Source of the DNA: CAYPPG01 sp964412555
GTDB lineage: Bacteria; Hinthialibacterota; Hinthialibacteria; Hinthialibacterales; Hinthialibacteraceae
Length of the DNA: 64,000 nucleotides
Direction of reading: 5' to 3'
NCBI GenBank assembly: GCA_964412555.1
Contig: CAYPPG010000036.1
Location: 1 to 64,000, forward strand
In this document: piece after piece, positions 6,543-14,943 of the stretch
Layout: every line of letters begins with the position of its first letter
Numbering within the stretch: the first letter of the stretch is position 1
Made by a program: the position numbers and the translations under genes
The notes under the pieces: model-generated
Told to the model about the DNA's origin: nothing
Database searches by the model: none
Seen by the model: only the letters and a program-made list of their open reading frames with translations

Positions 6543-9500
6543 ATGTCCTCGCGCAATCGTTTGCTTGTATATGTACTCTTTTTTGTAACCGGTGCTACCG
6601 CTTTGATCTATCAAGTCACTTGGACACGGGATTTAACTTTAATCTTTGGAGCGAGTTATCAAGCGGTGAGTATCGTATTGGCGGCGTTCATGGGGGGATT
6701 GGCGCTCGGAGGTTTTGTATTTGGTGCGGTCAGTGATCGTTCAGCGCGGCCTTTGCGGCTTTATGCGTTTTTGGAGTTGGGTGTCGGAATATTTGCATTG
6801 CTACTACCTTTAGGATTCGGTGCCATCAATGCGGGTTATATTTCCATAGCGAAGAGCATTGACGGAATCACGCCGTTTCTGAATTTGATCCGGGCAAGTT
6901 TTACCTTCGGAGCGATTCTGATTCCGACAATGTGCATGGGGGGAAGTTTACCCGTTTTGACTCGTTTTTTAGTGAGACGGAATGAAGAGTTTGGCGAACG
7001 GGTGTCCATGCTGTATGGAATCAACACTCTGGGAGCTGTGGCGGGAACCGTGCTATCCGGTTTTCTCCTTCTGCCTTGGTTGGGTGTTTTTCAAACACAG
7101 ATTGTTGCAATCCTCATCAATGTTTTCGTGGGGCTGATTGCTTTGTTTCTCGATTTGAAATGGAGAGAATCTTCAATTGTACAATTATCACAACCACAAG
7201 CCGATTCTCCTGTAAAGACTCAACCTATTGAAAAGAGACGATCGTTGCAATTCGCTTTTTGGGCTACCGCAATGTGCGGGATGTGTGCTTTGGCCTTCGA
7301 AGTGCTTTGGACCCGTGGATTATCCATCGTGATGGGTACCACGACCTATAGTCTTACGGTTATGCTGGCTGCTTTTTTGTCCGGTATCGCGATTGGCGGG
7401 ATTCTCAACAGTTTTCTTTTTGGGAATCGTTTCAGCGTGGCCACTCGATTGGGATTCATTTTGTTGCTCATCGGAATAACCTCGTTGAGTGTAACTCAAT
7501 TGATTCCACGACTGCCAGAAATCTCTCTCAAAATCAATCAATCGTTGTACGGTCATTTGGAAGGAGTGCGCCCATTCACCACTCTTCTGGTTAGTTATTT
7601 GATCATGCTGATTCCAGCCATACTGTTCGGAATGGCATTCCCAACCGCTGCAGAGGCACGTGAGCATTTGCAGCGGACAGTAGGAAAATCCGTAGGCGAT
7701 TGCGTTGGCTTGAATACGTTTGGCGCCATTTTAGGAGCCTTAGTCGCTGGATTCGTATTGATTCCATTGTTGGGATTGCAGGACAGCATGTTGTGGACAT
7801 CCGTTTTTCTCATGGGATATGGAATTTTCCTTCTGTGTCATGAATTGCAATTCAAGATTGAGCATCCCCGTCTCGCTTGGATTGCCTGTTTTGCTGGTTG
7901 GATCACATTGATTTCACTTCCAGGCCAGATGAGTTTGTGGGATTACCACCTCATTGGGACCTTCCGTAATAACGCCGTTGAAGCGTTTGTTCAACCGGAT
8001 GGCACAATCGATGTGAAAGGCGGTTTGGGATACAGCAGTTTGATCTATTACCGTGAAGGGAAAAACTCGACGGTTTCCGTCACGCAAAGCAGCAAACAGC
8101 GATCACTCTTGATCAACGGAAAAAGCGTGGCCACCGATAGCTTTCGCGATATCGGTTTGGAAAAGTTGATGGGGCATATTCCATGCCTGCTTCATCCAAA
8201 TCCCCAAACCGGCTTGGTTGTCGGATTGGGGGCAGGAGTTACACTTGGCGCAGCGGCGATTCATCCAACTATGAAACAGGTTCAAGTCGTAGAGATCGAA
8301 CCGGCGGTCCTCGACGCTGCAAGAAAATTCGACTATATCAACAACCAGGCGTTGAACAATCCGAAAGTATCGATTGAAATCCAGGATGGCCGGAATTATT
8401 TATTGACCACGAATCAGACATTCGATGTAATCACAGCCGATCCAATACACCCCTGGGCAGCCGGTTCAACGTATTTATACACGACGGAATACTATTCGAC
8501 CGCCAAAGCCAGGCTCAATCCGGACGGCATCATGTGCCAATGGCTGCCGCTGTATGAATTGTCCCGTGAGAATGTCAAATCCATCGTGCGTACATTTTTG
8601 GCAGTATTCAAGCATTGTATGCTGTGGCAAACCAATCTCGACATGATCGTGATTGGAAGCGATGAACCGATCCAGCTCGACATCGAGCAATTATCCTTGC
8701 GCATTCAACATCCAACCTTGCATGAGGATTTTTTGAAAACTGATATCAACAATGTCATGGAGTTTCTGGCTCTATTTGTCACGGATACCGTGGGAATGAA
8801 ACAGTTCAGCCAGAATGCCGTCATCAATACCGACGACAATCTCTATCTGGAATTTTCCAGTCCGCACAGCGTAGGAGGAAAAACCACCGGGACGAATTTG
8901 TATGAAATCAGCCAATTTCGTTCCACACCGATGTATCTCGTCGAACCTATGAAAGAGCAATCCCTAACCGATCTTGAGAAGGAATGGTCAAAATACCAGC
9001 AAGTAGAAAGTAAATTGCTGATGACCGAATTGACGGCGATTTCCGCCGGGCGTAGAGAGCAGGCGGAATGCTATCCGGAACTTATCGCCGAAGTGGAGCT
9101 CCTACTTGGGGAATTGCCGGGCTATCGAAGGGCGAAACATTTGTTGAGTTTGCATGAACTAAGCTGCGGGATGTCCTATCTTTACCGGGAGAATCCGGAA
9201 ATCGCCGTGGTGTATTTGCAGAATGCAATCGAGCATTATCCGGATAATGCCCTTGCTTACAATGAGTTGGCAAAATTACTGGCCAATCAAGATCAATTCG
9301 AGGAGGCCTTCGAACATGTGGATCGTGCCCTCGCGAGCCGGCCGATTTTTGCTGACGGGTGGATCACACGTGGTTCGTTATACGAGATGCAAGGTGACTT
9401 TCAACAAGCAGAAGAATGTTATGTAGAAGCGTTGAAAATACGGCCGATGTATTCCAATGCGCATTACAAACTCGGTGTTCTTGCCGTAAAAATGTCCAGG

Positions 9501-9908
9501 CCGAATCAGGCGATTTTTCAATTCATTCAGGCATTGGAAGAGAATCCGGATTTTCCGGATGCACTTTTCGGATTGGCATCTACGATTTTTCAGCAAGGGG
9601 AAATTGAAAATGCGAAAAAGTACTTCGATAAAGTTCTTCAAATCAATCCGGATCATGCGAAAGCGCATTGTGGTGTGGGGATGTATTGGCAGGTAAAAGG
9701 GGAGTTAGACAAGGCGATTCAATCGTACAGGAGTGCCATCGAGATCGAGCCGGAATTTCCCTTGGTGCATTACAATCTTGCATCAGCACTTTATACTATT
9801 GGTCGCTACGAAGAAGCAAAAGTGCATTTGGAGAAAGCAAGAGAACAAGGTTATGAGGTCCCTGAGGAGTTCGTCCAAAAATTGAATGAAACTTTATCGA
9901 ACAACTAA
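6543..9908 (+). CDS. Membrane protein fusion: MFS-like transporter domain, spermidine-synthase-like domain, TPR domain
   Basis: This 1121-residue protein has three parts. Residues 1-455 form two homologous bundles of membrane helices like those in the fused MFS/spermidine synthase family; both halves contain 'ALIYQVTWTRDL'/'ALAFEVLWTRGL' followed by a G-rich helix. Residues about 480-780 are a Rossmann-fold spermidine-synthase-like domain: 'VVGLGAGVTLGAAAIHP' for the SAM-type cofactor, the acidic 'VVEIEPAVLDAA', 'IQDGRNYL', and 'ITADPIHPWAAGSTYLYTTEYY' with the catalytic-type Asp. Residues about 860-1115 are six or seven TPR repeats. It probably makes a polyamine-like product at the membrane and may pass it across; the substrate is not known. 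The ATG at 6543 lies about 25 nt from the nearest AAGGAA, so initiation is weak or leaderless. A split version of the first two domains is encoded at 20233-21746. Confidence 0.85.
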   Translation: MSSRNRLLVYVLFFVTGATALIYQVTWTRDLTLIFGASYQAVSIVLAAFMGGLALGGFVFGAVSDRSARPLRLYAFLELGVGIFALLLPLGFGAINAGYISIAKSIDGITPFLNLIRASFTFGAILIPTMCMGGSLPVLTRFLVRRNEEFGERVSMLYGINTLGAVAGTVLSGFLLLPWLGVFQTQIVAILINVFVGLIALFLDLKWRESSIVQLSQPQADSPVKTQPIEKRRSLQFAFWATAMCGMCALAFEVLWTRGLSIVMGTTTYSLTVMLAAFLSGIAIGGILNSFLFGNRFSVATRLGFILLLIGITSLSVTQLIPRLPEISLKINQSLYGHLEGVRPFTTLLVSYLIMLIPAILFGMAFPTAAEAREHLQRTVGKSVGDCVGLNTFGAILGALVAGFVLIPLLGLQDSMLWTSVFLMGYGIFLLCHELQFKIEHPRLAWIACFAGWITLISLPGQMSLWDYHLIGTFRNNAVEAFVQPDGTIDVKGGLGYSSLIYYREGKNSTVSVTQSSKQRSLLINGKSVATDSFRDIGLEKLMGHIPCLLHPNPQTGLVVGLGAGVTLGAAAIHPTMKQVQVVEIEPAVLDAARKFDYINNQALNNPKVSIEIQDGRNYLLTTNQTFDVITADPIHPWAAGSTYLYTTEYYSTAKARLNPDGIMCQWLPLYELSRENVKSIVRTFLAVFKHCMLWQTNLDMIVIGSDEPIQLDIEQLSLRIQHPTLHEDFLKTDINNVMEFLALFVTDTVGMKQFSQNAVINTDDNLYLEFSSPHSVGGKTTGTNLYEISQFRSTPMYLVEPMKEQSLTDLEKEWSKYQQVESKLLMTELTAISAGRREQAECYPELIAEVELLLGELPGYRRAKHLLSLHELSCGMSYLYRENPEIAVVYLQNAIEHYPDNALAYNELAKLLANQDQFEEAFEHVDRALASRPIFADGWITRGSLYEMQGDFQQAEECYVEALKIRPMYSNAHYKLGVLAVKMSRPNQAIFQFIQALEENPDFPDALFGLASTIFQQGEIENAKKYFDKVLQINPDHAKAHCGVGMYWQVKGELDKAIQSYRSAIEIEPEFPLVHYNLASALYTIGRYEEAKVHLEKAREQGYEVPEEFVQKLNETLSNN

Positions 9909-10016
9909 TCTTTTCCCCGTTTTCAGCTTATGATATATCACGCTGCCCTATTGGCAGTATTCAATTGTACAGCCTGTAAGACCTCGCCGCGAAAAAGAAT
10001 CCGAAGGAGACTCGTT

Positions 10017-11138
10017 ATGAGAAAGGGTATCATTAGTACATTGATTTTGTTTCTTGTTGTAGCCGGTTATGCTTTCGCAGCCGATCAGGAGAAGATCGAG
10101 ACGCTTGAAATTGGCGCAAAGGCTCCGGATTTCACACTGCCGGGAGTGGATGGGAAAAAACACAGTTTGAGTGAGTATTCCGATGCCAAGATTTTGGTCC
10201 TCATTTTCACCTGTAATCACTGCCCCACCGCGCAGGCTTATGAAGGCCGCATCATGAAATTGGTCGAGGATTATAAAGACAAGGGCGTTCAAGTGGTCGC
10301 AATTTCCCCAAACGATCCTCTTGCCGTTCGGTTGGATGAATTGGGATATACCGATTTGGGCGACTCGTTCGAAGATATGAAGATTCGTGCGAAACACCAA
10401 GATTTCAATTTTCCTTATCTATATGACGGTGAAACGCAGGAAATGTCGAAAAAATACGGACCGACAGCGACACCGCATGTATTCATCTTCGATCAAGACC
10501 GAAAATTACGGTATTGCGGGCGGATCGACGATTCCGAACGGGAAGAAAATGTGAAATCACAAGATACACGGAATGCATTGGATGCTTTATTGGCAGGTAA
10601 AGAGATACCTGTTAAGAAAACCCGCGTGTTCGGTTGTTCCGTCAAATGGGCCAGCAAACGCGATTCTGTAAAAGAATCTCTGGAACGATGGGCGAAAGAA
10701 GAGGTTACGCTCGAAACGATCAATGTCGAGGGCGTCAAAGAATTAGTGGAAAACGATTCCGAGAATCTGCGGATGATCAACATTTGGGCGACGACCTGCG
10801 GTCCATGTGTTGCTGAATTTCCCGAATTAGTTACCATCAACCGGATGTATCGCCATCGCAAATTCGAACTCATCACCATTAGCGCAGATGATCCAAGTAG
10901 AAAAGATGAGGCGCTCGCCTTCTTGAAGAAAAAGGAAGCCTCTTGCAAGAATTACTTGTTCGAGTCCAACAATGTGTATCAACTCATCGAAGCCGTGGAC
11001 AAAGAATGGGCCGGTGCGATTCCGTTCACATTAGTGATTCGTCCGGGTGGAGAAGTGGTGTATCAACACATGGGGATGATTGATCCGCTGGAAGTCAAAA
11101 GAGTGATTGTGAAAAATATACCGGGAGGGAGACGGTAA
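10017..11138 (+). CDS. Exported double thioredoxin-fold protein (peroxiredoxin-like plus TlpA-like)
   Basis: This 373-residue protein starts with a signal peptide (MRKGIISTLILFLVVAGYAFA) and carries two redox domains. Domain 1 (about 30-200) is AhpC/TSA-like: 'IGAKAPDFTLPGVDGKKHSL', then 'LIFTCNHCPTAQAYEGRI' with a CNHC pair and 'YGPTATPHVFIFDQDRKLRY' with the cis-Pro. Domain 2 (about 240-373) is TlpA/ResA-like with 'INIWATTCGPCVAEFPELV' (CGPC). GAAGGAG lies 7 nt before the ATG, so this start is preferred to an upstream in-frame ATG at 9930. It is expected to reduce or oxidise disulfides of envelope proteins. Having both domain types in one chain suggests internal electron transfer. Confidence 0.85.
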   Translation: MRKGIISTLILFLVVAGYAFAADQEKIETLEIGAKAPDFTLPGVDGKKHSLSEYSDAKILVLIFTCNHCPTAQAYEGRIMKLVEDYKDKGVQVVAISPNDPLAVRLDELGYTDLGDSFEDMKIRAKHQDFNFPYLYDGETQEMSKKYGPTATPHVFIFDQDRKLRYCGRIDDSEREENVKSQDTRNALDALLAGKEIPVKKTRVFGCSVKWASKRDSVKESLERWAKEEVTLETINVEGVKELVENDSENLRMINIWATTCGPCVAEFPELVTINRMYRHRKFELITISADDPSRKDEALAFLKKKEASCKNYLFESNNVYQLIEAVDKEWAGAIPFTLVIRPGGEVVYQHMGMIDPLEVKRVIVKNIPGGRR

Positions 11139-11190
11139 TTTTATTTGTATCCGTTCACACATTAAAATAGCAGAAAAGAAAATAGTGTGT

Positions 11191-12314
11191 TCATGTTTTA
11201 CGACACTTTCGCTGTTTGGCCGGTTTCTCGTTCTCGATGGTCATTGACGAAACCTGTTCACGAGCTTGTTCATAGAATTCGTGTAGTTTGGCTTGCAACA
11301 GTTTCTTATCAGGCAAACAGGTCTGGTATTCAGAGACAAGCGCGGGCGACACCGCCCGCGAGAGTGCGTATTCAACTACCTCTTTGTCTTTTGTAGCGCA
11401 GAGCAACACGCCGATAGAAGGCCGTTCATGCGGTTTCTTCACGTCGCGATCCAGTGCTTCCAAGTAGAATTCCAGTTTGCCCAGGTGTTCGGGCTGGAAC
11501 TCCTCGATCTTCAGTTCAAATGCGACCAGGCAATTAAGCGCCCGGTTAAAGAACAGCAGATCTATCGCGAAATCACGTCCACCAACCTGAACGGTATACT
11601 GGAGCAGAAATCCCGCCCTAGTTCGATCAGAAACTGCTTTAATTTCTCGACTAAGGATTGTTCGAGTTCCGCTTCGGAGTGGATACATGGCAAATCGAGA
11701 AACTCGATGAGGTAACTATCCTTGAAGATCGATGCCGCTTCGGGATGAATTTCTCGCACCGCCGGAGCAAGTTTTGGCGGCGAAAGTACAACCCGCTCAA
11801 AAAGCGCACCACTGAGCTGACGCTGGAGTTCACGGAATGACCAGCGCTCCTGGGTAGCCATCCGCAAGTAGAACTCACGCTCCTCATCCCGTTTACACCG
11901 GCTCATGATGAGCAGGTTATGACTCCAGGGTAAATCTCGCAACAGCGTTGCGAGTTTTGGCTGATCTCGATACGTCTCGAAAAACGACATCATCCGCCAG
12001 AGGTTACTGGCAGAATAACCACGAACATTGGGCTGCTTCCGGCGGATGTGATCGGCCAAGGCCTCCACTGTGCCTTTTCCCCAGCCGTCGTCGGCAATCT
12101 TCCGCTGGATGAATTCGCCGATGCTCCAGTACAGCTCGATCAAGGTCGTATTGACTGCAGTGACGGCTCTCGTCCGTGCAGTTTCGATCAGTTTCAGAAC
12201 CGAATCGAAGTCTGCTTGAGGCGCATCCGTGAGCGAAGACGCCGGCGCAACATCGCGTGATCCCGCTTTCCGCCTGGAACTGCCCTTTTGTTTTTTCTCT
12301 GTTTGCTTCTTCAT
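11191..12314 (-). pseudogene. DUF1016 (YhcG-type) PD-(D/E)XK nuclease, split by a one-base frameshift
   Basis: Two overlapping frames make up one DUF1016 protein. The 5' part (from ATG 12314) has the conserved N-terminal helical domain: 'LIETARTRAVTAVNTTLIEL', 'YWSIGEFIQRKI', 'NLWRMMSFFETYRD', 'LPWSHNLLIM'. It reaches 'VEKLKQFLIELGR'. The 3' part resumes as 'GFLLQYTVQVGGRDFAIDLL' and 'NCLVAFELKIEEFQPEHLGK', which holds the nuclease Asp and ELK. Restoring one G to the GGG run at 11612-11614 (CCC on the plus strand) gives the usual ELGRGF... continuity. The gene would otherwise be full length. It may be a true inactivation or a homopolymer error. The ATG overlaps the stop of a 16-codon frame upstream. 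Confidence 0.85.
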
Positions 12315-12350
12315 GACAGCTCTCCCGAACGCGAAAGCAATTCCGCAAAA

Positions 12351-12500
12351 TCATAATTCATTCTTGTCATCCCAAAGTCCGGCTCCTGTTGGAACGGCGG
12401 GCGGTAATGCTGAAATTTTGGATTCTAGATCGAGTTGCTCCATCAGCTTCTGAAACCGTACCTGAAGTTCGTCCGCCCTGTGTCGGGCCACCTGTGAATT
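12351..12500 (-). pseudogene. 3' fragment of an unidentified gene, possibly restriction-modification related
   Basis: On the minus strand a frame reading NSQVARHRADELQVRFQKLM followed by 'EQLDLESKISALPPAVPTG' ends at TGA 12351-12353. It is blocked upstream by a stop at 12525-12527, with no ATG in between (a TTG at 12503 is the only possible start). It looks like the helical tail of a larger protein. DUF1016 genes often sit beside type I restriction-modification genes, so a lost methylase or specificity subunit is one possibility. Downstream, a 16-codon frame (MNYDFAELLSRSGELS) follows with ATGA-type overlaps on both sides, linking the fragment to the DUF1016 gene. The AT-rich stretch 12501-12700 shows no gene. 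Confidence 0.5.
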
Positions 12501-12700
12501 CAAACTTATATTCCTAAAGCAAGATCACCAAAATTGGGGATGAACAGGATATACCTTTTGATAAGTATGCAAATATTTGACGAGCGATCAGCGGCTAATA
12601 ACTGTTTTCAAAAATCGCCATGAAATATTTTCATATATTTTTATCCTGAAAATCCTTCAATCCTGGCCAATCCGGATTCAGACAGAGCATTCAAGACGTA

Positions 12701-12729
12701 TTGTCATCTTACTATCAAAGCGCTACAAT
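12701..12729 (+). promoter_or_regulatory. Promoter of the tRNA-Ser gene
   Basis: TTGTCA (12701-12706), an exact 17-bp spacer, and TACAAT (12724-12729) match the sigma-70-type consensus at five of six positions each. The -10 box ends 22 bp before the tRNA, giving a leader of about 15 nt. Confidence 0.7.
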
Positions 12730-12751
12730 TAAATTGTCAAAAACATAAACT

Positions 12752-12841
12752 GGAGGGGTGTCCGAGTCTGGCCGAAGGAGCACGACTGGAAATCGTGTAA
12801 GCCCCGAAAGGGCTTCGTGGGTTCGAATCCCACCCCCTCCG
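12752..12841 (+). tRNA. tRNA-Ser (anticodon GGA)
   Basis: A 90-nt class II tRNA is visible. The acceptor strands are GGAGGGG and CCCCTCC with discriminator G. The anticodon arm CACGA-CTGGAAA-TCGTG gives anticodon GGA. The long variable arm is built on GCCCC-GAAA-GGGGC-like pairing (AAGCCCCGAAAGGGCTT), and the T arm is GTGGG-TTCGAAT-CCCAC. The long variable arm and anticodon both identify serine (reads UCC/UCU). CCA is not encoded. No terminator hairpin separates it from the convergent moaB/mog-like gene 10 bp away. Confidence 0.95.
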
Positions 12842-12851
12842 TTTCTTCTCT

Positions 12852-13448
12852 TTATCTCACATTTCTTCTTCCTTCATGATATTTTGACAATCTGTGATCT
12901 CTTTTTTCAGAATTTTTACTTGGGGCGGTTCGCGAACCTCCCCTACCATCAAAGGACTGGCAATCTGTGATCTCTTTTTTTAGGATTTTTACTGCATGTA
13001 CTAATGGTTTAAGAATCCATGAGAGGCATTCAACCGCACCTTTTGGGCTGCCGGGCAAGTTGACCAACAATGTTCCGTTTACGATTCCGGCGGTGGCGCG
13101 TGAGAGGATGGCATAGGGGGTGACTTCGAGAGAACGGCGTCTCATTTCTTCTCCGAAACCGGGGATTTCTTTTTCAATAATTTCCAAGGTAACATCGACA
13201 GTTACATCTCTAGTTCCGATGCCGGTTCCTCCGGATGTTATAATGACGTCGAGATCATCGTTCTTTGCCAAAGAAAGAATGGTGGACTTAATAAGGTCTG
13301 ATTCATCCGATACAATTGTGATATCTATACAAATTCCGTGCTTCGCACGTATATAATCAATGAGGAGAGGACCGGTTTCATCATCGCGTTCACCGCTTGC
13401 CGCGCGGTCACTGACGATTACAATGGCAAATTGAATATGGTCAAGCAT
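12852..13448 (-). CDS. MoaB/MogA-type molybdopterin biosynthesis protein with altered C-terminus
   Basis: The first 155 or so residues are a normal MoaB/Mog domain: 'FAIVIVSDRAASGERDDETG', 'DVIITSGGTGIGTRDVT', 'EEMRRRSLEVTPYAILSRA' and 'LLVNLPGSPKGAVECL'. This fold adenylylates molybdopterin before molybdenum insertion. The total of 198 residues is 30-40 longer than usual. The extra tail comes from a 73-bp insertion (see 12885-12993) that duplicated the native end and shifted the frame, so 'KILKKEITDCQ' is followed by element-derived sequence and then the duplicate read in another frame ('SKNSEKRDHRLSKYHE'). The active-site part is intact, so function is probably kept. No other molybdenum cofactor genes are in the window. 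Confidence 0.85.
   Translation of the reverse strand: MLDHIQFAIVIVSDRAASGERDDETGPLLIDYIRAKHGICIDITIVSDESDLIKSTILSLAKNDDLDVIITSGGTGIGTRDVTVDVTLEIIEKEIPGFGEEMRRRSLEVTPYAILSRATAGIVNGTLLVNLPGSPKGAVECLSWILKPLVHAVKILKKEITDCQSFDGRGGSRTAPSKNSEKRDHRLSKYHEGRRNVR
12885..12993. repeat. Palindromic element flanked by 36-bp direct repeats inside the 3' end of the moaB/mog-like gene
   Basis: Direct repeats at 12885-12920 and 12958-12993 match at 33 of 36 positions. They enclose a 37-bp core (12921-12957) that contains the loopless palindrome GGGGCGGTTCG/CGAACCTCCCC with one mismatch. Core length (37 bp) and repeat length are nearly the same as in the unrelated-sequence case at 5639-5743. The repeated segment is host gene sequence (the end of the MoaB/Mog frame), so this is a duplicated target rather than a terminal repeat of the element. 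Confidence 0.85.
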
Positions 13449-13642
13449 TTTTGCGTCTCACAATACCATGTAATAACCGTGAAAAAGAAACGATATTCAA
13501 CCAAAACCGTTATTCTTTTTGCATTCCATTCAAATTTGTTGCCGGATGTTGTACATTCCGTTCGACTATATTACATTACTAACAGATGGTTTGAAGGATA
13601 CTGCAGAAATATGAATCCCAGTTTGGGAGGAACATTGGAAGA

Positions 13643-14434
13643 ATGAAACACGATTCTTATCTACTCTCTCTCGTTTATGTCCTCACTTTTTTATGTCTGA
13701 TTTTGACGGTAAATCCGTTTTGGTGTAACGCTGCCCAGCCGGAAGATGCGACAGCTGTCATTCAAGACACTTCCCCCCCTATTTCGGCAATGGAGGAAAT
13801 CGGGGAGGCGGAGGGGATGACCCTTTTCGATTTGCTGTCGGCGGGGGGATGGGTAATGGTTATTCTTGGTGCGTTATCCATTCTTGCGCTCACGTTAGTG
13901 ATCTATTACAGCATTCTCTTTAAAGAAAGCAATCTAGTTCCCTCCGACTTGGTTGTGCAAATCCGGCATTATCTCCGGGACAAACGGTATGAAGATATCG
14001 CCAGGTTGTGCCGGCGTTCCAAGGGGATGTTCGCCAAAGTCATTTTGGCCGGCATTACGCGCGGAGTCACCGATCCGAGTGCCGTTTCTTCCACCATGGA
14101 GGCGGTTGGGAGGCGGGAAGCCGAAAGCATGATGCGGAAAGTCCGCTATTTAGCTGAAATTGCTACTGTCAGCCCGATGTTGGGACTACTGGGAACTGTT
14201 TTGGGGATGATCAAGGCGTTTAATTTTATCGCCTTCGACATCAGTGTAGTCAAACCGGTTGCGCTGGCGGGAGCGGTGGCGCAGGCTCTTGTGACAACGG
14301 CCGCCGGATTGATCGTCGCGATTCCGTGTATGGGCTTTTTCTTTTTCTTCCGGGGCCGTCTGCAAAATTTAATCGGAAGAGTTGAAGAAGTGGCGGTGGA
14401 GATCGCGGATCATATTTCCGCCGAGATGGAGTAA
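13643..14434 (+). CDS. exbB: ExbB/TolQ/MotA-family proton channel protein
   Basis: This 263-residue inner-membrane protein has an N-terminal signal or extra helix (residues 8-30), a periplasmic linker, a first TolQ-type helix 'GWVMVILGALSILALTLVIY', and a long cytoplasmic part with 'AIARLCRRS'-like charge pattern. The conserved pair of helices is 'ISPMLGLLGTVLGMIKAF' (here 'VSPMLGLLGTVLGMIKAF') and 'ALVTTAAGLIVAIPCMGFFF'. It forms the pentameric proton channel with ExbD. The extra N-terminal leader is common in envelope-motor versions outside Proteobacteria. It is followed 6 bp later by exbD, then by the TPR and VWA genes, which suggests one functional unit. Confidence 0.9.
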   Translation: MKHDSYLLSLVYVLTFLCLILTVNPFWCNAAQPEDATAVIQDTSPPISAMEEIGEAEGMTLFDLLSAGGWVMVILGALSILALTLVIYYSILFKESNLVPSDLVVQIRHYLRDKRYEDIARLCRRSKGMFAKVILAGITRGVTDPSAVSSTMEAVGRREAESMMRKVRYLAEIATVSPMLGLLGTVLGMIKAFNFIAFDISVVKPVALAGAVAQALVTTAAGLIVAIPCMGFFFFFRGRLQNLIGRVEEVAVEIADHISAEME

Positions 14435-14440
14435 AGAATT

Positions 14441-14872
14441 ATGAATCTTTTAGGAAGATTACAAGACGAAGAGCCGGCGATCCCGATGGCTCCGATGATC
14501 GATATTGTTTTTTTACTGTTGATTTTTTTCATCACTACATCGGTTTTCGCCCGATTGGAGAATGAACTCTCTGTGACTGTGCCGACCGCCGAATCGGCGA
14601 CACCGCCGCAGCGGGATTTGGGTGAGCTGATCGTCAATGTCAAATACGACGGTTCGATTGTAGTGAATCAACGCGAAATTTCCTTATCGCAACTCGAAAT
14701 ACTCTTGTCCCGTATAGCAAAACAATATCCGGATCAATCCGTTATTATTCGTGGGGATAAAGATTCAAAGTTAGAATACGCGGTTGAGATACTCGACACT
14801 TGCGCGAAAGCGGGGGTGTGGAACATTCAAATTGCGGCTTTGCCGCCGGAAGAGACAAATCAACGGGAATGA
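14441..14872 (+). CDS. exbD: ExbD/TolR-family protein
   Basis: The 143-residue product has the family layout: a short cytoplasmic start (LLGRLQDEEPAIPMAPM), one membrane helix 'IDIVFLLLIFFITTSVFARL' with the essential proton-carrying Asp at its beginning, and a periplasmic domain with 'GSIVVNQREISLSQLEILLS' and 'VIIRGDKDSKLEYAVEILD'. With ExbB it should convert proton flow into movement of a TonB-like partner. The likely partner is the VWA protein at 17442, whose single membrane helix is TonB-like. No plain tonB gene is present in the window. Confidence 0.9.
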   Translation: MNLLGRLQDEEPAIPMAPMIDIVFLLLIFFITTSVFARLENELSVTVPTAESATPPQRDLGELIVNVKYDGSIVVNQREISLSQLEILLSRIAKQYPDQSVIIRGDKDSKLEYAVEILDTCAKAGVWNIQIAALPPEETNQRE

Positions 14873-14943
14873 TCCAAAGATTTTTACTATTATGTAGTAT
14901 GGATAGAAAATCTACCTGTAACCAAATAGAGGAAATGTGATAA

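Noticed and set aside
13338..13646. 102-codon frame ahead of exbB
   Set aside because: It is largely antisense to the 5' part of the MoaB/Mog gene plus intergenic sequence. Only its last 11 codons (from ATG 13611) could be a leader, with no support beyond an ATGA overlap.
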